Shown in pieces: positions 10,228 through 18,459 of a stretch of 35,379 bases of DNA (the first letter of the stretch is position 1; each line of letters begins with the position of its first letter). The stretch is from Aureispira sp. (lineage in GTDB: Bacteria > Bacteroidota > Bacteroidia > Chitinophagales > Saprospiraceae), in assembly GCA_024222455.1 (NCBI GenBank), contig JAAEPD010000078.1, forward strand, positions 1 through 35,379, in the 5' to 3' direction. The notes beneath the pieces were generated by a model. That model was not told the origin of the DNA and did not search any database. It saw only the letters and a program-made list of their open reading frames with translations. A program made the translations under genes and the position numbers.

Positions 10228-10806
10228 ATGAATACTTTAGCAACAAACAAAAAAGACTGGTTGGCTTGGCTGTTGACTGGATTGATTGTAATAGGAATGA
10301 TGTTCATGTTGGAGAGCCAAGGGCGAATATGGATATGTGCTTGTGGTACAGTTAAGCTTTGGGTTAATGATGTTTGGGGGGCAGAGAACTCACAACAGTT
10401 GTTTGATGCTTATAGCTTTTCTCATTTGTTGCATGGGGTATTATTTATGGGATTGTTGTATGGTTTGTCATCTCGATTGTCATTCTCTTGGCGATTAGCT
10501 TTAGCTACGCTCATAGAGGCAGGTTGGGAACTACTTGAAAATTCAGAAATCATATTGAGTCGATACCGAGAAACAGCTGCTCAGGGGTATAATGGAGATA
10601 GTATTATTAACTCTTTTGGTGACTTAGTCAGTTGTGGAATTGGTTTTGCAATTGCTTATTATTTAGGCTTAAAAAGGTCAATAATTCTCTTTCTGTTAGT
10701 AGAGGTTGTAATGATCTGGTGGATTAAAGATAGCCTTCTCTTGAATGTAATTATGCTGATTTATCCTCTTGAATTTATAAAAGAATGGCAAATGAGCCTG
10801 TTGTAA
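10228..10806 (+). CDS. DUF2585 (UPF0314-like) membrane protein
   Basis: A 192-residue integral membrane protein with about five hydrophobic segments (roughly residues 12-30, 68-82, 86-100, 132-148 and 150-168). Family hallmarks are GRIWICACGTVKLW (32-45), ENSQ (53-56), the paired histidines in SHLLHG (65-70), the EAGWELLENSEIIL segment (97-110) and YNGDSIINSFGDLV (121-134). The conserved charged residues inside or next to the membrane suggest an enzymatic or metal-binding role, but the function is unknown. The family is familiar mainly from Alphaproteobacteria. It stands alone: a terminator precedes it and a strong hairpin follows it. Confidence 0.85.
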   Translation: MNTLATNKKDWLAWLLTGLIVIGMMFMLESQGRIWICACGTVKLWVNDVWGAENSQQLFDAYSFSHLLHGVLFMGLLYGLSSRLSFSWRLALATLIEAGWELLENSEIILSRYRETAAQGYNGDSIINSFGDLVSCGIGFAIAYYLGLKRSIILFLLVEVVMIWWIKDSLLLNVIMLIYPLEFIKEWQMSLL

Positions 10807-10823
10807 AAATGAGACTTGTTTAT

Positions 10824-10866
10824 AAAAATGGTCAAAGAATACTTCATTGATTCTTTGACCATTTTT
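10824..10866. terminator. Bidirectional terminator between convergent genes
   Basis: A perfect 17-bp stem (10824-10840 with 10850-10866) encloses a nine-base loop, with A-rich and T-rich ends. This allows termination of the DUF2585 gene on the plus strand and the nitroreductase gene on the minus strand. Confidence 0.85.
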
Positions 10867-10868
10867 TA

Positions 10869-11438
10869 TTAACCTAACCAATCTATCTTATCTGCAATCG
10901 GTTTGCGTTGAGCTTCTATTGTAGGAACGTTGTGGTAACCCATATAAAAGAAACCTAAACAACTTTCTCCTTCTTTCAGGCCTAAAAAGTCTTGACAGGC
11001 CTTGCTGTGAATACTTTTGGGAGAGCTCCAGTATGCACCAACTCCATGACTATGAGCCATCAACCACATATTTTGAACTGCCATTGCAACAGCTGCTACT
11101 TCTTCCCATTCAGGTACACTTTCTTTAGGATCTCGTTGCATGCAAATAGCTATAACATGAGAGCATTTAGCAGGTTTTTGGGCTGTCTTATTGTATTTTC
11201 GTTCAGAGAACTTCTCTGAAGGAGTATTGTCTTTGTACCATTTAGCCAAGAGTGTCCCAAGCTCTACTCGTTTTTGGTTACTGATTATCTTAAACCGCCA
11301 AGGTTCTGTCTTTCGATGAGTAGGGGCATAGTTGGTCTGTGCTACAATATCTTCTATGATCTCTTTAGGTATTTTTTGATCTGTATAAGTTTGCGGAAAT
11401 ATTGATCTTCTATTTTGTATGGCTTCTTTGATATGCAT
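10869..11438 (-). CDS. Nitroreductase family protein (YdjA-like)
   Basis: Probable cytoplasmic FMN-dependent NAD(P)H oxidoreductase of the nitroreductase fold, 189 residues. The N-terminal NRRS motif (8-11) is the usual phosphate-binding arginine/serine site of FMN. NYAPTHRKTEPWRF (about 36-49) matches the YdjA-like branch, and GLKEGESCLGFFYMGY near the C-terminus is the second conserved block. Length is close to that of YdjA. The physiological substrate cannot be told from sequence. It is transcribed alone from an ATG at 11438 and shares the bidirectional terminator at its 3' end. Confidence 0.92.
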   Translation of the reverse strand: MHIKEAIQNRRSIFPQTYTDQKIPKEIIEDIVAQTNYAPTHRKTEPWRFKIISNQKRVELGTLLAKWYKDNTPSEKFSERKYNKTAQKPAKCSHVIAICMQRDPKESVPEWEEVAAVAMAVQNMWLMAHSHGVGAYWSSPKSIHSKACQDFLGLKEGESCLGFFYMGYHNVPTIEAQRKPIADKIDWLG

Positions 11439-11648
11439 AATATTGATCTCGATTCGTGATAATGTCTATTAAATAAGTGTTGTAGTAGATATAAATCCAA
11501 AAGTCTCCATTTTGTTGTAAAATATAAAGTAAAAGAGGAAAAGTTTTACTTTTCAAAACTTTCAATTATTTTTGAAACTTTCGAAAACAAATGGCGTTTA
11601 ATAGATATAAATAGAGAATGATTAAGATAATTATAAAAATATAAAGAG

Positions 11649-12095
11649 ATGAGAACGGCAACAAAAGGAACGTTAGGAGTAGATTTTAGTCTTCAAGTAG
11701 TGTCTGTTGGGTTGATGTTGATAACTTATGTTTTGGGGCTATTGATACCTGGTTTTATAGCATTAGCTTTATTAGTTCAATTTATAGTAGGTGTGGTACA
11801 GGTGATGAGTGGATTATTGCATAGTATTCGTTTTAAAGATAAAGTTAGGCAGCAATATACAGCTTTTGCTCTGTTTTATGTGTTGGGCTTAATATTAGGA
11901 GGTAGTCTACTATCAGATTGGGGAATGTTAGGATTTTTTGTGATATTTGTAGTCTTAATTCCTGTAGGAATTGCATGCTGGTATTGCAACTTAACTTATC
12001 AAGATTGGAAAGCCGCTCCTACTAAAGTAAATGGAGATGTAAAACACCAATATGTAGGGCAAGAAGATGTGTTGGACGATATTGGGTGGCAATAA
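11649..12095 (+). CDS. Small four-helix membrane protein (first of a pair)
   Basis: A 148-residue protein with four predicted transmembrane helices (about residues 14-34, 36-58, 70-86 and 92-110) and a short hydrophilic tail. No known family was recognised. It resembles the next gene in size, helix spacing and a charged loop after helix 2 (IRFKDKVRQQY here, VRKYKDWQRNQ there), and each has a tryptophan-rich motif after helix 4. The two are probably distant paralogues. An AAAGAG precedes the ATG. Confidence 0.75.
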   Translation: MRTATKGTLGVDFSLQVVSVGLMLITYVLGLLIPGFIALALLVQFIVGVVQVMSGLLHSIRFKDKVRQQYTAFALFYVLGLILGGSLLSDWGMLGFFVIFVVLIPVGIACWYCNLTYQDWKAAPTKVNGDVKHQYVGQEDVLDDIGWQ

Positions 12096-12126
12096 TGAAT
12101 CAGGTGTTTTATAATTAGCTATCGAA

Positions 12127-12172
12127 CTAAAAATAGCAGTGAAGTTTTTCTAATCAATTAGAAAAACTTCAC
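12127..12172. repeat. Short intergenic repeat copy 2 merging into a near-perfect 34-bp palindrome
   Basis: Positions 12127-12148 match 8649-8670 at 20 of 22 bases. The overlapping stretch 12139-12172 is a palindrome with two exact 16-base arms (starting GTGAAG, ending CTTCAC) and a two-base centre. As RNA it would be a very stable hairpin between two membrane-protein genes. No T-run follows on either strand, so it may be an operator, a processing or stability element, or a terminator relying on the U-rich stem. Confidence 0.6.
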
Positions 12173-12187
12173 AAACTAAGGCAGGTT

Positions 12188-12616
12188 ATGACTAAGAAGA
12201 TTAGATTAATATTAGATGTAGTAGTACAAGCAATACTTTGGATTTTTTTGGCTGTACAAATAGCTCAAAAGCCAGAAGATACTATGCAACATTTAGCCAT
12301 ATTTGCAGGGGTTATAACCTGTTGGCAAATGCTACATGCTTGGTATGTTGTCCGAAAATATAAGGATTGGCAACGAAATCAGCATCTAGGTCAGCTCAAA
12401 AAGATAATTGTTTATAGTTTGCTCACCATGATTGTGGGGGGCCTAATTGTGTTGGTTACAATAGGGGCATTATGGCCCTTTTTGCTGTTTATTGTTAATA
12501 CACTTTATCTTTTGTGGGCAGTAGGAGGTTCGTTGTTAGCAATTTGGTATTTTTGGGTAAGCTGGAAAAAATTATTGCATTATTATTATAAACCACGATC
12601 TTTTTGGGACTTGTAG
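12188..12616 (+). CDS. Small four-helix membrane protein (second of a pair)
   Basis: A 142-residue protein with four predicted membrane helices (about residues 8-26, 36-54, 74-96 and 98-124), rich in tryptophan. No family was recognised; it looks like a distant paralogue of the preceding gene. AAGG lies upstream of the ATG. Its last 31 bases overlap the end of the convergent nucleotidyltransferase-domain gene, so the two 3' ends are read antisense to each other and no terminator separates them. Confidence 0.75.
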   Translation: MTKKIRLILDVVVQAILWIFLAVQIAQKPEDTMQHLAIFAGVITCWQMLHAWYVVRKYKDWQRNQHLGQLKKIIVYSLLTMIVGGLIVLVTIGALWPFLLFIVNTLYLLWAVGGSLLAIWYFWVSWKKLLHYYYKPRSFWDL

Positions 12617-13569
12617 GAGCTTTTGCTCAAGTCAATGCTGTGTTCTTGCTCAAAAGTAGCTATTCTTGCCTCAAATTTTTCTAAAACCTTTTGTTGGTAA
12701 TTGGCTGGATGGTTTTTGGATACATGTGTATCGGTTTGCATAGCCGAATTATACTCCTCTTCAGGGTATTTTTTTTGATCTATCCAGTGTTTTCTCCATT
12801 TCTTGTCTATCCAATTCATAAAATAGCGGTTGAGCCAATCACCAAAACGGTTGTCTAAGAACCATTCTGAAAAACGTCGTATCCAAGATTTATTCTGAAG
12901 TGTTTGTTGGGTGTCTCCTATCTTGAAGTTAGGAAGGTATTCTTGAATCCATTGGTTTGCATCTATAAACTGATGATAGATATCTTTATCTACAGTAGGA
13001 ATAATAGTAGCAACTTCTATAGCAGTATAAATATTTTTATCTTGAATATCTAAATGAGCAGTGTCTATATAATAGTTCATGCAGTAGTCGTGTTGCTTTC
13101 CAAATAAGAAGGTGAATTTTTTGAATGCATGCATAAATGTACGAGCTATCCAAAGTCTATTGGGTGCTGTGATGATAAAATAATCAATATCTGCATTTTT
13201 ATCTGCTGAATATTTAGATATAGATCCTGATAGCGAAATTCCTCGCACAAATGGGAAGCGAGCTAATCGCTTAGATAAACGAAAACCTTTGTGGATAAGC
13301 TCTAAAGCCCTTAAATAATTCTCTTCTTTTTGTTGGACAAGATCAGGTTTTTCTTGCAATAGAAAAGAGTTATTGTATTGAAAAATAAGTCCTTGCCGTA
13401 CTAATTCCTCTAAAGGCATAGAGAGTTCTTCTATTGTACTGGAAATAGAGCTGTACTGATGTAGTTCTTTTTGAGTTAGGGGGAAATGGAATACATCAAA
13501 ATACAATAAAGTCCTTAATAGGGCCTTTTGTATTGGACATATTGTATGTGGAGACCCCTTTGAGCTCAT
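12586..13569 (-). CDS. Nucleotidyltransferase-domain protein with N-terminal winged-helix-like region
   Basis: A 327-residue soluble protein. Residues 10-70 look like a winged-helix domain. GSISKYSADKNADID (115-129) is the GS...DxD active-site pattern of the DNA polymerase beta-type nucleotidyltransferase superfamily, with metal ligands D127 and D129. The C-terminal half is helical and basic. Related proteins occur at the ends of polysaccharide clusters in Bacteroidota, but their substrate is not established. It is the last gene of the minus-strand polysaccharide operon, 60 bases after the polymerase/ligase-like gene, and its 3' end overlaps the convergent membrane-protein gene. Confidence 0.8.
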   Translation of the reverse strand: MSSKGSPHTICPIQKALLRTLLYFDVFHFPLTQKELHQYSSISSTIEELSMPLEELVRQGLIFQYNNSFLLQEKPDLVQQKEENYLRALELIHKGFRLSKRLARFPFVRGISLSGSISKYSADKNADIDYFIITAPNRLWIARTFMHAFKKFTFLFGKQHDYCMNYYIDTAHLDIQDKNIYTAIEVATIIPTVDKDIYHQFIDANQWIQEYLPNFKIGDTQQTLQNKSWIRRFSEWFLDNRFGDWLNRYFMNWIDKKWRKHWIDQKKYPEEEYNSAMQTDTHVSKNHPANYQQKVLEKFEARIATFEQEHSIDLSKSSYKSQKDRGL

Positions 13570-13629
13570 AATTGATAGATTGGATAAGGTTTAAGATTAG
13601 AAAAAACTAGAGTTGAAGGATATGTTACT

Positions 13630-14889
13630 TTAGGTTTCTAGCTTAGTTTCTGTGGATAAAATAGAAATAAAAAACATTAAAAACACAATGCCACGATGTT
13701 TTTCTAAAGCGGATTCTGTTAAAAAAAGAGTTGCCACAATTATAACTAAAATGATACCAACGATATTTTGGACTGCTAGCATTTTACGGAAAAAAGAGAT
13801 TAAAATAAAGGCTAATAGATTAAGGCCAATTAGACCGATCTCAACAATAGTTTCTATATATTGACTATGAAAATTATAACCTAAATAGCCTGAATCTTTT
13901 AAGTTGTAGTCTATCATTTTTTTATCTAAAAGCTCTTGAGAATCACCTACTCCAACACCATATAGCCAAGCTTTTTGTTCTGTAATAATTTCTTTTCCAA
14001 ATTTCCAAAACATGAGCCGTAATGTTGTTCCTGTAAATGGAATGTCATAAGAATATTTTTCTTGAGACAATACCCTATAGTCTGAGTTTATCATAGTCTC
14101 AAATCTAGTTTTGAGGGGATTGTTGGTCTTGATTATTGCTATTGCAGAAAAGCTTAAAAATAAAGAACTCACAATAAGTATTCTCCATTTTTGAGGTGAG
14201 CTACTGACCATGAAAAAGTAAAGGCCTAAGAATAGTATAATGATAACTAACATCAGAACAGTAATCTTAGAGGCTAACAACATAATCATGATAAAAAAAT
14301 AAGGAATTAGAGCTGTTTTTAACCAAGTTGGTATATAGAGCTTATATCTCGATTTGGGTAGAGTGCTAATTATCAAGGTTATCAGTGCAAATAAAATATA
14401 AATGGAAAAGTAAATAGCATGAATGTTTATGTTATTAGACAGGGAGCGATAGAAGAAAACAGAAGGGTTTTGATTTTGCAAGAAATTCCATAAGGCTATG
14501 CCCGTACTTAGGGCTGTAGCTACAAAACAGGAGGCTATAAAAGCAGATAATACTTTGTTTATGGTTGTTTTATCAACAAATTGACTGCTACCATAGATTA
14601 GAGGAAAAACTAAAAAGGATAATTTTTTTTGAATAGAAGAAATTCCTTCTACTGTATTGCTAGTGTAACACAAGCTTAATATGTATAGTATAAAGAGGAG
14701 TATAGGCCACCAAAGGTTTTTATGCTTTCTGAATGTGTCCATTTTTGTCTTCCATTGCCCAGCTACTAGCCAATTTAAACTTAAAAGGCCCAATAACCAA
14801 CTAGTTGAAGCCACAAAGAACGGCAAAGACATCGCTATGAAAATACTCAGGTATTCTGCTGTGGTTTTATGTCTTTGAGCACTGATCAT
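13630..14889 (-). CDS. O-antigen ligase/polymerase family membrane protein
   Basis: An integral membrane protein of about 419 residues with 10-12 predicted helices. The large periplasmic loop and the downstream motif NFHSQYIETIVEIGLIGL resemble the WaaL/Wzy_C (O-antigen ligase) family, preceded by GVGVGDSQELL. Such proteins polymerise repeat units or transfer glycan to a lipid or protein acceptor on the outer face of the inner membrane; which of these applies here cannot be told. I chose the ATG at 14889 because its ATGA overlaps the stop of the upstream glycosyltransferase, a typical translational-coupling arrangement. An alternative ATG ten codons upstream (14919) lies inside that gene. Confidence 0.85.
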   Translation of the reverse strand: MISAQRHKTTAEYLSIFIAMSLPFFVASTSWLLGLLSLNWLVAGQWKTKMDTFRKHKNLWWPILLFILYILSLCYTSNTVEGISSIQKKLSFLVFPLIYGSSQFVDKTTINKVLSAFIASCFVATALSTGIALWNFLQNQNPSVFFYRSLSNNINIHAIYFSIYILFALITLIISTLPKSRYKLYIPTWLKTALIPYFFIMIMLLASKITVLMLVIIILFLGLYFFMVSSSPQKWRILIVSSLFLSFSAIAIIKTNNPLKTRFETMINSDYRVLSQEKYSYDIPFTGTTLRLMFWKFGKEIITEQKAWLYGVGVGDSQELLDKKMIDYNLKDSGYLGYNFHSQYIETIVEIGLIGLNLLAFILISFFRKMLAVQNIVGIILVIIVATLFLTESALEKHRGIVFLMFFISILSTETKLET

Positions 14890-16004
14890 TTGGATACAGC
14901 TTCTGATTTTGTTATACAAGAGAGGAATAGTTGTTCGTATTGATCAATGATTTGTTCCCAGTTGTATTGCTGACGTATTTTTTTTATGTTATTTTGGGTT
15001 AAGGCTGCATGAGCTAATTTATTTTGAACAGAATTTATGCAGGTTTTAATATCTTCAACAGTCTCAAAATAGAAGGCATCATTTTCTAATATTGTTTTAT
15101 TAAAAGCATTATTATGAGCACAAATAAGAGCATGAGAAGCCATTGCCTCTAATAGTGAAGGATTGGTTCCTCCTACCGAATGTCCATGAAAATAAAGAAG
15201 CGAATAATAGCGCAAGTTATTGAGTATGTCAAGGTCATAGATACTGCCCAAAAAATGTATTTTTGGCGATTGATTATATTTTTGATAAAGCATCTGTCCA
15301 TAGCTGTTTTCATAACTGCCTACAATCAAAAGAGGTTGACGATCACTAGCTAAAACTCCTTGTATTGCAATTTCTATATTGTTTTCAGGTTCAAGACGAG
15401 CAACTAAAATATGGTAGTTGAATGGTTCTAAGTTGGGTATATCTAATTTTGAAAAATCAGGATTTTCGAGCACTTTTGCACCATAAGGAATAAAGGCAGA
15501 AGGAGTGTTATATACCTCTAACAGATAATCTGCAATAGCTACCGAGTCAGCTATTAAATAGTCACTAGCTTTTACGGCCCAACCTTCAGCTTTTTTTAGG
15601 AAATATTGAACTTTAGCAGAGTACTTAGTACGAGCCCATTCTAAGCCATCCATGTTAGTAATGTTAATACTATTTTTGGGCCATAATCGAGACCAAATAG
15701 AACTACTTCCATAACCTAATTGCAAGGAAATATCAAAGTCTCGTTTTCGAGCATCACGGATACAATTGAGGTCGTATAAAAATTGACCAAAAGTGCCTAA
15801 TTTATTTTCAGGATCTTTTTTTTGAAGGATGTTTACACCATTCCAAGTAGATTCGGTATAGGGGTGCAGACTTGAGTTATAGACATAAACCTCATGTCCC
15901 CTCTGCACTAAGCCTTGAGATAGATATTCGGCAAATTGCTCAAATCCTCCATAACGGTTGGGGATACCCCTCGTTCCTAATATAGCTATACGTAATGTTC
16001 TCAA
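14886..16004 (-). CDS. GT4 glycosyltransferase with DUF1972 N-terminal domain
   Basis: Cytoplasmic glycosyltransferase of 372 residues. The N-terminus carries the DUF1972 signature GTRGIPNRYGGFEQF (10-24), found in rhamnosyl- and related sugar transferases of polysaccharide clusters. The C-terminal half is a GT4 domain with VARLEPENN and, near residue 285, PSLLEAMASHA. The acceptor and donor cannot be deduced. The conserved N-terminus forces an unusual start: the only candidate in frame is TTG at 16004, right after a run of T residues, because TAA lies three codons further upstream. It follows the previous glycosyltransferase by 87 bases and overlaps the next gene by ATGA. Confidence 0.9.
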   Translation of the reverse strand: MRTLRIAILGTRGIPNRYGGFEQFAEYLSQGLVQRGHEVYVYNSSLHPYTESTWNGVNILQKKDPENKLGTFGQFLYDLNCIRDARKRDFDISLQLGYGSSSIWSRLWPKNSINITNMDGLEWARTKYSAKVQYFLKKAEGWAVKASDYLIADSVAIADYLLEVYNTPSAFIPYGAKVLENPDFSKLDIPNLEPFNYHILVARLEPENNIEIAIQGVLASDRQPLLIVGSYENSYGQMLYQKYNQSPKIHFLGSIYDLDILNNLRYYSLLYFHGHSVGGTNPSLLEAMASHALICAHNNAFNKTILENDAFYFETVEDIKTCINSVQNKLAHAALTQNNIKKIRQQYNWEQIIDQYEQLFLSCITKSEAVSK

Positions 16005-16091
16005 AAAAAAATGTTAAGGTTTTGTCTGAAGGAAAAGCCTAGAGAGTTTAATGATAGATTATGTGCAATAATACTAAATATTCAGATGAAA

Positions 16092-17168
16092 TTACAATAC
16101 TTGTTTATATGCTTTTAGTGTAGCATCTGCTGCTGCTGCCCAAGTATATTGTTCGTTTATTTTTTTGATGAGGAGTGTAGGAGGTGGCGCTTCACTTGCA
16201 TGATCTATAGCTTTTTTGATAGATTCTATATCGTCTGGCTCACAATAAAAAGCATGATCTTCAAAATATTCTTGAGTATCGCCTTTGGCTGTAATCACAA
16301 TATTGCAACCAGCCAATGCCGCTTCTATAGAGCTTAAACCTGTTGTCTCAAACCAACTAGGGAGTACATGTATTTCTGCTGATTGATAAATTTCAAGCAG
16401 TTCATCTAAAGAAACATAACCCTTAAAAACAATATTGTCAGCTGCCGCAAGCTTACATTGATCGTAATATTTTTGATTGTTAGGTGAAGGATTTCCTATA
16501 ATATAGAGTGTGTATTTTGTATTGTTTAGGGCTTTTATTAAGTTAAGTTGATTTTTCCTGCCTTCTATACGAGCGACACACAAAACTGCATTTTTATTCT
16601 TTTTCGTTGTAATATTTTCCTTGAAAAGAGAAGGATCTACACCATTAGGAACTACAGCATAGGGCGCTTCTTTTATCTTATAGCGCTTTAAAAATCGTTG
16701 ATATTCAGAATGAGAATTAGGAAGTAAGATTGCTGCATCCTTAACTATTTTTAGGATAGAACGAGCATGGCCTCTCCATAAGTATTGCCAGCTTTGGATG
16801 CGTTCTCCATTGAGCAACCTTCGAGCAATTACCTTGCAATATTCAATAGTGTCCTGAGGTAAGACCTTGTTCAAAAGGCCTATAAAACCACCTCTAGCTT
16901 GTTGCTCAAATTCACCATAGTCCAAAAATATCGTAGATACTACAAATGGTTTGTTGATATATTTAGTGTGCCGAAGGATATCTGCAGGTCGAATGATATT
17001 AAAAAAATGGAATAAATCATATTGATCATAGTCTATCTTATCGCTAGATAAGTGAATATCTATATGTATACCTAACAAACGTAGGTGTTCGGCAGTTTTT
17101 TGTATTTGTGTAGTATCTCCTCCCCAACTCGAAAATAAAGTTGACCGAGCAATAAATGCAACTTTCAT
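16092..17168 (-). CDS. GT4 family glycosyltransferase
   Basis: A 358-residue cytoplasmic glycosyltransferase of the GT-B fold. The N-terminal glycine-rich region is SSWGGDTTQ. The nucleotide-sugar side has VPNGVDPSLF, CVARIEGRKNQ and the acidic motif SWFETTGLSSIEAALAG. It presumably adds one sugar to a lipid-linked repeat unit; the sugar is unknown. I place the start at the ATG at 17168 (MKVAFIARST), seven bases after the stop of the upstream polymerase-like gene. A longer version from 17213 would overlap that gene and adds no conserved sequence. Confidence 0.9.
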   Translation of the reverse strand: MKVAFIARSTLFSSWGGDTTQIQKTAEHLRLLGIHIDIHLSSDKIDYDQYDLFHFFNIIRPADILRHTKYINKPFVVSTIFLDYGEFEQQARGGFIGLLNKVLPQDTIEYCKVIARRLLNGERIQSWQYLWRGHARSILKIVKDAAILLPNSHSEYQRFLKRYKIKEAPYAVVPNGVDPSLFKENITTKKNKNAVLCVARIEGRKNQLNLIKALNNTKYTLYIIGNPSPNNQKYYDQCKLAAADNIVFKGYVSLDELLEIYQSAEIHVLPSWFETTGLSSIEAALAGCNIVITAKGDTQEYFEDHAFYCEPDDIESIKKAIDHASEAPPPTLLIKKINEQYTWAAAADATLKAYKQVL

Positions 17169-17175
17169 AAATGCA

Positions 17176-18393
17176 CTATGTTTTTGGTATAGGTTGGAAT
17201 TTATTTTTATCAAATAAGGTAAACGCTGCAGGACTAAATGCTAAAACCCAAATAGAGAGTTCTGCTATGTTTAGAACAAAGCTTCCTGTAAACTGATAGA
17301 TAAACATAAAGATAAATAAAGATAATCTGTAGTAATTTTTGAAAACCTTAGTTCTAAAAAATAACCAAATCTCTAGGAATAGTTTTAAGAAAACCCCTAA
17401 TAATCCATAAACAGCTAATAGCTCAGCTATGGTATTGGGTATTCGTAATGTCTCTTCATTATAATCCTTATAATAAGGAAGTTTTGGAGCCAATAGTTTT
17501 GTTTGTCCTAAGCCTACCCCAAACCATTTACTGCGCATTTCTGCAATGTCTGAACCTATCATGAAGGCTCCAGTTGTACGCCCTTTAGCAGAAGTATCTA
17601 AGCCCTTAGATACATTAATAATTCGTTTGACTAAGGGGTTGTCTGGTATGAGGAGTTGAAGTAGAGCGAATGAACTTATGGATAAGATTAGAATACTGCC
17701 CACAGCCCAAACTATCCTTTTGTATCGAATAAATGTCCTAGCATGTATAAGGAGCATAAGGGCAAAAGATAAGCCTAAAGCACCAATGATTCCAAATGAA
17801 AAAGATAACAAGAGTGGTATGGTTATGAAAACAACCGTCAAGAACCATTTCTTGATAGGATACAAAAGTATTTTTAGGGCAAAATAAATGACTAAAGGAG
17901 CCATCAATAAGCTATAATAAGAAGGTTCATAGGTCCATAATTGTAATCGAGGGATATTTTCGAGCCCTCTAGATATAGGAATAAATGACCATAAGGTGGT
18001 ACGGATAAATAGAATAGGGTAAGTGATGATAGCAAATAATACAAAGTAACCATTGAGTATCAATACATGCTTGAATATAGTGTCTATTTGTTTTGTATGC
18101 TGTATAAAACGATAGCAAACTAAGCAAAATATATAGGCACTTACTAGTAAAACATAGGACCTAGCATAATAGAAAATATGTATCCCGTTGGCATAATGGA
18201 TAGCAGCCCAAGTAAGACTAATACACCCAAAAAATCCAAAATACATAGGATGTTTGTGTCTATACATCCAAAATATGAAAAGAGGAGACAGCAACATAGT
18301 ATACAATAACCCAAAAGGAAGAAATACACTATTAAAAAAGAAATAGAGTAGCACAAAGGGCAAAAACTTGTTGAAGGCTAATTTATCTGGCAT
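17176..18393 (-). CDS. O-antigen polymerase-like membrane protein (Wzy type)
   Basis: A 405-residue integral membrane protein with about 11-12 hydrophobic helices. Its large loop contains FGVGLGQTKLL and ends in PNTIAELLAVYGLLGVF, the pattern seen in Wzy/O-antigen polymerase family proteins. It probably joins undecaprenyl-linked repeat units in the periplasm. It is the first gene of the minus-strand polysaccharide operon, with a TATATTTG promoter box upstream, and is divergent from the Wzz-like gene, a pairing that fits Wzy/Wzz cooperation. Sequence divergence in this family is high, so the assignment rests on topology, motif and context. Confidence 0.85.
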   Translation of the reverse strand: MPDKLAFNKFLPFVLLYFFFNSVFLPFGLLYTMLLSPLFIFWMYRHKHPMYFGFFGCISLTWAAIHYANGIHIFYYARSYVLLVSAYIFCLVCYRFIQHTKQIDTIFKHVLILNGYFVLFAIITYPILFIRTTLWSFIPISRGLENIPRLQLWTYEPSYYSLLMAPLVIYFALKILLYPIKKWFLTVVFITIPLLLSFSFGIIGALGLSFALMLLIHARTFIRYKRIVWAVGSILILSISSFALLQLLIPDNPLVKRIINVSKGLDTSAKGRTTGAFMIGSDIAEMRSKWFGVGLGQTKLLAPKLPYYKDYNEETLRIPNTIAELLAVYGLLGVFLKLFLEIWLFFRTKVFKNYYRLSLFIFMFIYQFTGSFVLNIAELSIWVLAFSPAAFTLFDKNKFQPIPKT

Positions 18394-18422
18394 TTAATAT
18401 AATGGATTAATCAAGATCGGAT

Positions 18423-18439
18423 ATATGAAGACTTCATAT
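18423..18439. promoter_or_regulatory. 17-base palindrome, candidate operator in the divergent polysaccharide promoter region
   Basis: ATATGAAG at 18423-18430 and CTTCATAT at 18432-18439 are exact inverted arms around a single A. It lies just downstream of the TATATTTG box of the polysaccharide operon, roughly +7 to +23 if that box is used. A repressor-binding site is an inference. Confidence 0.4.
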
Positions 18440-18451
18440 GGAAATTAGATA

Positions 18452-18459
18452 CAAATATA
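18452..18459 (-). promoter_or_regulatory. TAnnTTTG promoter box of the polysaccharide operon
   Basis: Minus-strand TATATTTG is an exact match to the Bacteroidota -7 consensus, 59 bases before the ATG of the Wzy-like gene. No TTTG is seen at the expected upstream distance. Confidence 0.4.

Noticed and set aside
11545-11590. Repeated AAACTTTC/GAAAG motifs before the first small membrane protein gene
   Set aside because: They form only short imperfect hairpins in AT-rich sequence, with no promoter match or second copy elsewhere, so no function can be claimed.
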